Translations under genes and position numbers: made by a program
Shown here: piece after piece, positions 1 to 6,624 of the stretch
Numbering within the stretch: the stretch's first letter is position 1
How the letters are laid out: every line of letters begins with the position of its first letter
The notes under the pieces: model-generated
The model's input: only the letters and a program-made list of their open reading frames with translations
What the model was told of the DNA's origin: nothing
The model's database searches: none
NCBI GenBank assembly: GCA_023128855.1
Contig: JAGMDE010000050.1
Location: 1 to 15,277, forward strand
Source of the DNA: Thermoplasmatales archaeon
GTDB taxonomy: Archaea > Thermoplasmatota > E2 > DHVEG-1
Reading direction: 5' to 3'
Length of the DNA: 15,277 bases

Positions 1-410
1 GTGCCATGAGCGTTTTGATCCATATCGGTATATTCTGAATTATCATATAAAAATTCTACAAGTGGGTCCCAGATTGCTCCATCACTAGAACTGTACATCA
101 TTGGATGCCATATTACATCATCTTCTGTGTATTCCGCCATCGCGTAAAACTCGCCACCTGGAGCTCCAGCTACGGATGGGTGATATTCATCAGAGTCACC
201 ACCTGTTATAGGAACACTAGCAAAAAATAACGGTTCCATAGATTTTTCAAAAGTCTTTTTAGCTAATGGTTGACTTTGGGTGTATATATTTTGTGCTACA
301 ATTTCATTCTCTTTAGGAGTTGTTTCTTGAATAGATATACTACTTGCTGCGCTTGTTATCATCAGCCCTGCAGCAACAATAACTGCTGCTAACAAAATAT
401 GCTTTTTTAT
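1..410 (-). CDS. Exported protein, N-terminal part only (Asp-box/BNR-like), unusual start
   Basis: This open frame runs off the left edge of the window; about 136 residues are visible. It begins with a Sec-type signal sequence (KKHILLAAVIVAAGLMITSA, then a small-residue cleavage region), followed by a linker and a mature region containing HPSVAGAPGGEFYAMAEY and SSSDGAIW, which resembles a degenerate Asp-box of sialidase/BNR beta-propellers. The start is odd. A strong ribosome site (GGAGGTGA) lies just upstream, but the in-frame codon at the right distance is ATA (408-410). The GTG inside the ribosome site is in another frame and hits TAA after two codons, and an in-frame TTG at 393-395 is too far away and would drop the basic n-region. 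Either ATA is used or the A-rich run carries an indel. Its promoter is a near-copy of the one before the next gene upstream, whose product is also exported and has Asp-boxes, so the two are probably paralogues. I predict a PKD domain and conserved tail beyond the edge. Substrate unknown. Confidence 0.7.
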   Translation of the reverse strand, partial: MKKHILLAAVIVAAGLMITSAASSISIQETTPKENEIVAQNIYTQSQPLAKKTFEKSMEPLFFASVPITGGDSDEYHPSVAGAPGGEFYAMAEYTEDDVIWHPMMYSSSDGAIWDPLVEFLYDNSEYTDMDQNAHG

Positions 411-415
411 TTTTT

Positions 416-481
416 CACCTCCGCCTAAATAATTATTAGTATTTGTTAACAGATGTTAATTTATAAATATTTTGGTTGACA
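416..481 (-). repeat. 66-bp promoter/leader repeat, copy 1
   Basis: This block, from the ribosome site through the leader, palindrome and TATA box, matches 2228-2293 over 66 bases with three substitutions and no gaps. The next gene upstream has the same block in the same place relative to its start. That suggests the gene and its promoter were duplicated together, and that selection has kept the promoter similar while the proteins diverged. Confidence 0.9.
446..468 (-). promoter_or_regulatory. TATA box with palindromic operator, exported gene at left edge
   Basis: On the coding (minus) strand an AT-rich TATA box, ATTTATAAA (460-468), is immediately followed by the perfect palindrome TTAACA-GA-TGTTAA (446-459). 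The expected transcription start, about 25 bp beyond the TATA centre, would fall near 438-440. The palindrome therefore sits between TATA and the start site, where bound protein would block polymerase recruitment. A repressor operator is the simplest reading; the regulator is not in the window. Confidence 0.7.
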
Positions 482-519
482 AAAAATATCTCGCAATATA
501 ATAACAATAAGAGTTGAAT

Positions 520-534
520 AAAAAAAAGAGAGAG
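520..534 (-). terminator. T-rich terminator after the Asp-box gene
   Basis: About 15-30 bases after the TAA at 548-550, the minus strand carries a pyrimidine tract (CTCTCT) running into eight Ts (520-527). No hairpin is obvious. Archaeal polymerases stop at T-runs without a stem-loop, so this is a plausible terminator separating this gene from the promoter of the next. Confidence 0.55.
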
Positions 535-547
535 GTAGAGCTATTTT

Positions 548-2218
548 TTATAGCCCTAATAGGTGCTGTACTATTTTAAACAGGATTGGATAGTTCTGCA
601 GAAACTTCAATATCGGCAGATCAATTGTCCGGCTTCTAGGCATAATCACTGTTAAAGATCCTTTTGGGCCAATCAAACCATTGACATCTTTTGCTCTAGC
701 AGTAATTTCGAAGGTACCACCGACTGCAAAAGTATGATTAACAGTTGTAGATTCACCTGAACCAAATGGCCCTTCAATGGTTTCCTCATTGCCATCATCC
801 CAGTTGACTATAAATTCTGCAATGTCATCAAGATCTGGGTCCTCTGCAACAAAAGTATATGGGTAAGGTGTTCCTGCATCCCCATTTGTCTCACCTGTTA
901 TCGTTGGAGCCTCTGGTGGATCTCCTATTTCAAATGAGGCATAGTATATGTCTAAGTCAGCGTTTCTTTCATCTACCCAGACTACACCTCCAGAATATAA
1001 ATCGACAGCGTTTTCCTCTGCCACAACCGTCCCTGGCTCATCATTTATCTGCTCAGGTGTACTCCAAATTTCTCCTCCGTCATCAGAAGTTGATAAATAG
1101 AGATCTCCACTATATATATATGCGCAATAAAAGATGTCTCCAATAGCATAAATATCTGGATAGCCGCCCAAACCTATTGTTGAAGTATCCCAGTTCTCTC
1201 CATCATCAAAACTATAGATACATTTTACATCAGAACCATCGACATAAGCTACTGCGACATTTCCACCTTTGCCGTCGTCAAATGCTGCAATTGATGGATT
1301 CTCACCAGTGGCTATAGTATCTTGATAAGGAGTATATTCATAATCTGGTTGCTCTGCAGGAACAATCTTTTTCCAAACAATGTGTTCTCCAGTTGTTTCA
1401 TTATTATACTGGATTATAGTATGGAAACGATCACCAAGATCAACCATATCTGGATCGCTTGCTGGAGCGGTTAATTCTTCAGATTGAGCATCAAAATAAC
1501 CTACACCACCGGTGCCACCACGAATATCGGTATGGAAACATATTGGACAACTTGTGATATCATATATATCATAGATTTCACGATAGATATAGAAGTTAAA
1601 TGGACCCCACATATCTGGGTAGTTCAAGTCTTGATAGAAAGTCATATCCGAAATACATGCATACTCAGGTTCAGGTGCTCCACCTTGCCAATTGTAGAAC
1701 AACCATTCTGCAGGATCACTAGTTATATCCTCTATAGTATAATAACCAGAAAATTCTTCTCCCATTTGCATGTAAACGCCCATCAAATCTTTGTAATCAT
1801 CTGGTTCTGGGCCTTGGATAAGTGCTGTATCAAAGAACATATCATCCTCTGTTATAGAAATAATCCATCCATCCCAAGACATAGGATCATCTGGAGTATC
1901 TGACCAAGATATACCCATATGCCCTTCACTAAAGCTTGGTTGATTTGTATAGGTTATAACAGTATGTCCATCAAGGTCTTTACAAATAGATGGTAAAATA
2001 TCATCTTCTACACCAGACACAGGGATGTTCTCGCCAGCCCTAATATTTTCAGGCAATTTTACAGCTTTAAATCCTTGTATATCAATTTGTGTTGATCCAT
2101 CAAAAGGTTTTATATCATTTGTTTCTTTGTTAGTAACCACGGCTGAACTTGGCAATATTAGTGACAAGACAACAGCAATTATTACAACTGCTTCTAAAAA
2201 CAATTTTGTTTTTTTCAT
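548..2218 (-). CDS. Exported Asp-box (sialidase/BNR-like) protein with PKD domain and conserved C-terminal tail
   Basis: A 556-residue protein from ATG 2218. The GTG at 2230 is in frame but lies inside the ribosome site GGAGGTGA, which is ideally spaced (8 nt) from the ATG. Residues 1-26 are a signal peptide (basic start, long aliphatic core, SSA). The middle has two exact Asp-boxes of the form SxDxGxxW, SFDDGENW (336-343) and SDDGGEIW (378-385), typical of beta-propeller blades in sialidases and sortilin-like proteins. I could not assign the catalytic arginine triad of true sialidases, so a binding or structural role is as likely as glycosidase activity. A CPIC motif (about 224-227) is unusual in an exported propeller and could bind metal or form a disulfide. 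Residues about 432-526 form a PKD domain (VNWDDGNEETIEGPF, then HTF). The last 30 residues begin PRSRTIDLPILKFLQ and end HLLGL, the tail shared with the three upstream enzymes. It has its own promoter with the shared palindrome. Confidence 0.85.
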   Translation of the reverse strand: MKKTKLFLEAVVIIAVVLSLILPSSAVVTNKETNDIKPFDGSTQIDIQGFKAVKLPENIRAGENIPVSGVEDDILPSICKDLDGHTVITYTNQPSFSEGHMGISWSDTPDDPMSWDGWIISITEDDMFFDTALIQGPEPDDYKDLMGVYMQMGEEFSGYYTIEDITSDPAEWLFYNWQGGAPEPEYACISDMTFYQDLNYPDMWGPFNFYIYREIYDIYDITSCPICFHTDIRGGTGGVGYFDAQSEELTAPASDPDMVDLGDRFHTIIQYNNETTGEHIVWKKIVPAEQPDYEYTPYQDTIATGENPSIAAFDDGKGGNVAVAYVDGSDVKCIYSFDDGENWDTSTIGLGGYPDIYAIGDIFYCAYIYSGDLYLSTSDDGGEIWSTPEQINDEPGTVVAEENAVDLYSGGVVWVDERNADLDIYYASFEIGDPPEAPTITGETNGDAGTPYPYTFVAEDPDLDDIAEFIVNWDDGNEETIEGPFGSGESTTVNHTFAVGGTFEITARAKDVNGLIGPKGSLTVIMPRSRTIDLPILKFLQNYPILFKIVQHLLGL

Positions 2219-2227
2219 TTTTCTTTT

Positions 2228-2293
2228 CACCTCCGCCTAAATAATTATTAATATTTGTTAACAGATGTTAATTTATAAAGATTTTGATTGACA
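2228..2293 (-). repeat. 66-bp promoter/leader repeat, copy 2
   Basis: Second copy of the block at 416-481, with three mismatches in 66 bases. It spans the GGAGGTGA ribosome site, the AT-rich leader, the palindrome, the TATA box and about 12 bp further upstream. Confidence 0.9.
2258..2280 (-). promoter_or_regulatory. TATA box with palindromic operator, Asp-box protein gene
   Basis: On the minus strand, CTTTATAAA (2272-2280) forms the TATA box and is followed directly by TTAACA-GA-TGTTAA (2258-2271). Spacing to the TATA box and to the gene matches the copy at 446-468. The expected start of transcription is near 2250, giving a leader of roughly 30 nt. Confidence 0.7.
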
Positions 2294-2323
2294 TAACATG
2301 ACTTGCCATAAAATATTCAGAGA

Positions 2324-2341
2324 CTAAAAAAGATAAAGGAT
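2324..2341 (-). terminator. Possible weak T-rich terminator after the deiminase gene
   Basis: Just after the TAA at 2342-2344 the minus strand reads through a short T-rich stretch with six Ts (2326-2331). It is weaker than the other candidates, so some read-through into the next gene is possible. Confidence 0.35.
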
Positions 2342-4168
2342 TTAATATAAAAAATTTATGAGATATTTAAGGACTTGGAAAGATCTCAAGAATTTTTGAA
2401 AGAAGTTGAATGTTAAAATCCTATTTTTAGTCATTGTCACTTCAAGCGTTGCCCAATCGCTCTCTGCTCCATGAATATCTCTAACTTTTACTTTGATAGT
2501 AAATGTTCCTTCATCGTCCCATGAATGAGATGCGCAAAATTCCTCCGCATAAGCATAGGGACCAAGCCAACCAGTGGTATCTCCATCACCCCATTCCCAT
2601 AAAATAGAAAGATCATCTTCGTCAGGATCATTAACATTGATACAGTACTCGTATATCTCTCCAGGTTTTCCATTTGTGGGGCCATTTATATTTATTATTT
2701 CTGGCGGACTATTGTCAAAATCTGTAGTAAAGGAATAAGCCATTGGTGCACCTATATATGGATGGTTTTCACTTCTTCCAGAGTTATCTTCAGCATGAAC
2801 ATAGTAATAAACAACTGTCCCTGTTTCTTGAGGCGGTATTACCGCACTGTATTCATCATTACCCATGTAGTCCATTTCAATAAAATTCCAAGATTCACCT
2901 TCAGTTTTCCAATACACGCCAGTTGAGCTGGTAATTATACTTTCTCCACTATATGGCATTATCTTCGCATTAATTTCATATCCATCATGACCAGATTGTA
3001 TTCCATAAAGTGGAGTATGCTCAATATACAGCATATAGCGATCAACTATTCCTTTAGCTCTACAATGAAGAGCATCTGTTGATTGCCAAGATCCAGTAAA
3101 ACCAAGAACCTCGTATCCTGGTAACGCATTTTCATAGGATTCAATTGCTTCATCATCCCATTGGTTTCCAGTTACTGGAACAAAAACTTTGTCATTTAAA
3201 ATCAAGGAGTTAATGTAAGGCTCACTCATATGAGAGTAGACTCTAACAACGTTATATGGTGTTCCATAACAAGTTGTCTGATCCTCAAAATATTCTACAG
3301 CTTCTTCAATTTCATCATAATGTGAATGAGCAGGAGATGGCTCTATTATCATGATAGTATCTGGTGATAATAATTTAGCCCAACAGTCAATATGTTTAAT
3401 ATAGGCACCCAGTGCATCTGGTACGACATGATAAGTTTCAATTCCACAATAATCTTGCAACATTTGATCAATTTGTACGTGAGTTAAACCAGGGTTTTCA
3501 CTCCATACAAGATCAGTTGATACAGCTATTCCTTGACCATCGGTCATATAGTTACCACCAGAATGCTCCAAAGCCATATTATAAATTGGTATTCCTCTCC
3601 AGTTACCATATTTTGTAGGTATCAGATCATCATTTGGGCGTGGCCGGTTATAAATCATATCAACTATTCCTTGTTCATCATCTCCATTAAAAACAAACCA
3701 TGGACCATAATCTCTAGTCCAATAGCTATCAGATGGAGCTATTAAAAAATCACAATTATCTAGATTAACACCATAGCTCTGATACTGGGAAGTTACATAG
3801 TTCTGCTCACCTGCGTTTGCCACAATAGTAACAACTTCAACATCCTCTGACATTTCTGCAATTATTTGATAAGAAATCCCAAAGGGGTAACGAATTAAAA
3901 CACCCTGCATTGGTTCAAATTCACCAGGCATCCTAACAGGCGCAGGAGGTGGGCTAGTTCCCTCAAAACCTTTACCAATTTCATCAAGTCGCTGGAGTTC
4001 GTCTTGAGTTAACCATATTGGTAAACTTTCTGGATTGTTTTCAAACCAAATCTTGTCTCTTTGTGAATAAGCATCAAAAATCTCAGTTGTAATTTGTTGT
4101 GCATTTACAAATGTAGAAACAATAAATAACAAAGATATTAGTATGGAAAGAATCGCTAATTTCCTCAT
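2342..4168 (-). CDS. Exported peptidylarginine deiminase, Porphyromonas PPAD type, with PKD domain and conserved tail
   Basis: A 608-residue protein predicted to convert peptide arginine to citrulline plus ammonia outside the cell. Residues 1-23 are a signal peptide (MRKLAILSILISLLFIVSTF, then VNA). Residues about 80-380 are the PAD_porph/agmatine deiminase fold with all catalytic residues: WTRDYGPW (D153), the HSGGNYMTDG loop (202-211), KHIDCW (H259, D261) and STDALHCR (nucleophile C369). These correspond to D130, H236, D238 and C351 of P. gingivalis PPAD as I recall that sequence. YNRPRPND (173-180) keeps both arginines (R175, R177) that in PPAD hold the substrate's C-terminal carboxylate, so a preference for C-terminal arginine is predicted. 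Residues about 381-485 match PPAD's immunoglobulin-like domain (YYYVHAEDNSGR). A PKD domain follows (about 489-578), then the tail starting TKNRILTFNFF. Intracellular agmatine deiminase is unlikely given the export signal and extra domains. It lies 18 bp after the carboxypeptidase gene, with its own GGAGAG ribosome site, so the two form an operon. Confidence 0.92.
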   Translation of the reverse strand: MRKLAILSILISLLFIVSTFVNAQQITTEIFDAYSQRDKIWFENNPESLPIWLTQDELQRLDEIGKGFEGTSPPPAPVRMPGEFEPMQGVLIRYPFGISYQIIAEMSEDVEVVTIVANAGEQNYVTSQYQSYGVNLDNCDFLIAPSDSYWTRDYGPWFVFNGDDEQGIVDMIYNRPRPNDDLIPTKYGNWRGIPIYNMALEHSGGNYMTDGQGIAVSTDLVWSENPGLTHVQIDQMLQDYCGIETYHVVPDALGAYIKHIDCWAKLLSPDTIMIIEPSPAHSHYDEIEEAVEYFEDQTTCYGTPYNVVRVYSHMSEPYINSLILNDKVFVPVTGNQWDDEAIESYENALPGYEVLGFTGSWQSTDALHCRAKGIVDRYMLYIEHTPLYGIQSGHDGYEINAKIMPYSGESIITSSTGVYWKTEGESWNFIEMDYMGNDEYSAVIPPQETGTVVYYYVHAEDNSGRSENHPYIGAPMAYSFTTDFDNSPPEIININGPTNGKPGEIYEYCINVNDPDEDDLSILWEWGDGDTTGWLGPYAYAEEFCASHSWDDEGTFTIKVKVRDIHGAESDWATLEVTMTKNRILTFNFFQKFLRSFQVLKYLINFLY

Positions 4169-4186
4169 TTTTCATCTCTCCAGTAT

Positions 4187-6496
4187 TTATCTAAGTTTTA
4201 TTAAAAAATACTGTAAAAATTTGAAAATATCTTGTAATCTTTGAATTAATAAATTCATTAATGATCTGCTTTTTGTCATTGTAACTTCAAATGTTTCAAA
4301 TTGGCTTTCATAGTCATATATATCCTTAGCTTTTGCCTTTATGATGAATGTTCCTTCTTCATTCCATGTATGAGCGAGAGTCAATTCTTCACCAGAGTCA
4401 TAAGGTCCATCCCAATCTACTATATCTCCATCGCCCCATTCAATATAATAGTAGACTTGATCTCCATCAGGATCTGTAGTTATAAAAGTATATTCATACG
4501 CTTGTCCAACTTGTCCAGATGGGGGACCAACAATATTTGGAGTTGCTGGTGGATCATTTAAAAATATTTCAACTTCCATGTCTTCTAACGTGCTAAAGTC
4601 ACACCAATCTCTTTCAGAATTGTAACCTTTTACCCGATAGTAATATATTCCATTGTCTTTGCCTGTTATTTCATAAGAATTACTTGTAATTGAGTCTGAA
4701 AGTGTTGTAATAGAATTCCATTCCACCATTGGTGAAATATCATCTACATAAAATCCTTCCTCAAGAGTGTAATCATCAGTTGTGTATCTAAATCTGATAA
4801 AAAGTGATTCACCAGCATAATCATCTAATGAATATTGCATATGTTCCCAATTACTAGATGATCCAGTAAATGTGTCTAATACATCATAACTTCGACCATT
4901 AAGGCTTACCTCAACAAATGCCATATCATAGTCATATTCAAGATCATACCAACACCAAAAGTCTAATTCCATTCCAGTGGCTATTGGTACTGGATCAACT
5001 GTAGTCATTGAATATATTTTGTTATTTCCGGAGCCAGATTTATAACTATGACTAGATGAGTGATATCTCGCTGTTGATTCAGAAAAACCATCAATTGACC
5101 AATATCCTGATCCAGATTCAGCATCATCAGTTTTTATAGAAGGACCAATTAACTCATCAAGTTGGAATTTACTAGGATCTGCGTCTGGATTTTGTTCTTC
5201 CCATGAAACAGTATAATCTCCATCAATATCGGTTTCCATTTCATCTATTGTTGGAGGGAGTACTCTCAAGGCTACCGTATCACGAATATCTTCAGCTTCG
5301 TTTAACATTTCAAGGGCTCCATCGAAATTCTCTGCAATTATTTGATCAAGATATCCAGCAGGTGGATGAAATGAGCTACATGCTTCTATTGTATATGCAA
5401 AGGTAGGTCTTCCTTGGACATAATGACCAAATCCATACGCCCAATCTGTTGTATCACCAGTTGTTGGATACAAACCACAAGATTGCTGAGGAGTATAAGT
5501 TCCAGAGCCTGATTGTCTTGTAATTTTTGAAGCGATTTGCTGACCAACTTGAGCAAGATATGAACTATCTGGAGCGCTATTTGGTGTATGTCCCCAAGGC
5601 CACATTACTAACTGGCCATGGGTATGCCAAGAAATTGTTGCATGAATATCATTTTCTAAAAAAATGTCACGAACTGCTTGTGTTTCAACTTCTGAAAATG
5701 GTGCAGGGCCACAATAGACTTCACTTGAAGGATTATTGCTAATTACCCCATCTCCAACTGAACCCCAAGCACCATATGGATCCCCATTTGAAGAACCTGC
5801 GTAATTTCTGTTTAAATCAACACCTATTCCTCCAGGATATGGATGTCTATTTTTACGCCAATCATGACCTTGATCGTGACAGTAATAGTAACCATCAGGA
5901 TTTACACATGGTATAACCCACATTCTTAAACTGTTTACAAGCGAGCTATAACCAGAGGTTAATTCTTCGCAAATATTTAGAGTGATTTCTAGAGTTGGCC
6001 ATTCACGAGCATGGTGAAGACCCATTAAGAAAACTCCCGGTTCACCTTCGTCAACACCAGGATTATCAGATATTTCTAAACACCATATGTCTCGTCCTTC
6101 ATAAGTTGTACCAACGATATACAAATCAGTAATATCTGGATGATCATTAGCTATATCCGCTAAAATGGCTTCTGCTTCAGCAAGTGTATGATATTGTCCT
6201 CTTACTGAGTTATCATATGCTATTACATCGTCAATAATTATTTCATATTCAATGCCTAAATTTGATAATTCCTGTAATTCATTTTCTGTAACAATAACTT
6301 CAATCCATTCACCAGGCGCAGTGCCAACAATATCAAGATCGCTTGGAAGAATAGCCTGGTTTTCACTTAGGTCAATTCGAACTAATAATAAGATTTCATC
6401 TTCATTTTCCTCTGAAATATTAACATTCATGGCTGCTGATGAAACAACTGTCAACATTAGCATACACAAAAAAATACTTACTATCTTTTTATTCAT
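4187..6496 (-). CDS. Exported M14 zinc carboxypeptidase (carboxypeptidase T-like) with PKD domain and conserved tail
   Basis: A 769-residue secreted metallocarboxypeptidase that removes C-terminal residues from peptides. Residues 1-21 are a signal peptide; about 22-100 form a propeptide-like segment; about 101-400 form the M14 domain. Zinc ligands are H162 and E165 (HAREW) and H291 (SWHTHGQ). Substrate-binding N229/R230 lie in DLNRNY, the lid tyrosine is Y343, and the general base is E371 in YTIEAC, so the site is complete. The specificity loop YPTTGDTTDWAY places T, D and T where I recall Thermoactinomyces carboxypeptidase T having them. That enzyme accepts both hydrophobic and basic ends, and the Asp typical of strict carboxypeptidase B is absent at the key place. 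Next come a jelly-roll/MAM-like domain (about 455-590, FYVDDI), a fibronectin-III-like segment (about 591-645), a PKD domain (about 648-740) and the tail TKSRSLMNLLIQRLQ ending LIKLR. ATG 6496 follows GGGAGG at 5-6 nt. It is the first gene of an operon with the deiminase. Confidence 0.93.
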   Translation of the reverse strand: MNKKIVSIFLCMLMLTVVSSAAMNVNISEENEDEILLLVRIDLSENQAILPSDLDIVGTAPGEWIEVIVTENELQELSNLGIEYEIIIDDVIAYDNSVRGQYHTLAEAEAILADIANDHPDITDLYIVGTTYEGRDIWCLEISDNPGVDEGEPGVFLMGLHHAREWPTLEITLNICEELTSGYSSLVNSLRMWVIPCVNPDGYYYCHDQGHDWRKNRHPYPGGIGVDLNRNYAGSSNGDPYGAWGSVGDGVISNNPSSEVYCGPAPFSEVETQAVRDIFLENDIHATISWHTHGQLVMWPWGHTPNSAPDSSYLAQVGQQIASKITRQSGSGTYTPQQSCGLYPTTGDTTDWAYGFGHYVQGRPTFAYTIEACSSFHPPAGYLDQIIAENFDGALEMLNEAEDIRDTVALRVLPPTIDEMETDIDGDYTVSWEEQNPDADPSKFQLDELIGPSIKTDDAESGSGYWSIDGFSESTARYHSSSHSYKSGSGNNKIYSMTTVDPVPIATGMELDFWCWYDLEYDYDMAFVEVSLNGRSYDVLDTFTGSSSNWEHMQYSLDDYAGESLFIRFRYTTDDYTLEEGFYVDDISPMVEWNSITTLSDSITSNSYEITGKDNGIYYYRVKGYNSERDWCDFSTLEDMEVEIFLNDPPATPNIVGPPSGQVGQAYEYTFITTDPDGDQVYYYIEWGDGDIVDWDGPYDSGEELTLAHTWNEEGTFIIKAKAKDIYDYESQFETFEVTMTKSRSLMNLLIQRLQDIFKFLQYFLIKLR

Positions 6497-6510
6497 AATA
6501 TCCTCCCTTG

Positions 6511-6545
6511 ATTAACAGATGTTAATAAAACTGTTGTTATAAAAT
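6511..6545 (-). promoter_or_regulatory. TATA box with palindromic operator, carboxypeptidase-deiminase operon
   Basis: The palindrome here is the longest of the set: ATTAACA-GA-TGTTAAT (6511-6526), 16 bp and perfect. The TATA-like element ATTTTATAA lies at 6537-6545 on the minus strand, about 11 bp further from the palindrome than in the two downstream promoters. The operator would therefore overlap the predicted transcription start (about 6515) and almost reach the ribosome site. Confidence 0.65.
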
Positions 6546-6591
6546 TTTCTATCAATCTTGGTTTTGAATGTCAATATATTTAATATTGTTA

Positions 6592-6611
6592 GAAAAGGAA
6601 AAAAGAAAGAT
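6592..6611 (-). terminator. Pyrimidine/T-rich terminator after the C25 peptidase gene
   Basis: About 15 bases after the stop at 6625-6627 the minus strand carries a nearly pure pyrimidine tract containing TTTTTT and TTTT runs. This fits an archaeal T-rich, hairpin-free terminator, and the next promoter lies beyond it. Confidence 0.55.
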
Positions 6612-6624
6612 TTGAAAGATGAAA

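Noticed and set aside
476..481. TTGACA on the plus strand as a bacterial -35 box
   Set aside because: It points away from the gene it precedes, has no -10 partner leading to a plus-strand gene, and is part of the 66-bp repeat in front of a minus-strand gene.
859..1146. Open frames on the strand opposite the exported-protein genes
   Set aside because: They sit entirely inside well-supported genes, have low-complexity His/Leu/Ser-rich products typical of antisense frames, and lack ribosome sites or recognisable domains.
6417..6496. Lipobox (lipoprotein signal) in the carboxypeptidase signal peptide
   Set aside because: The only cysteine (C11) lies inside the hydrophobic core, and the cleavage region reads SSAA without a following cysteine; ordinary Sec cleavage fits better.
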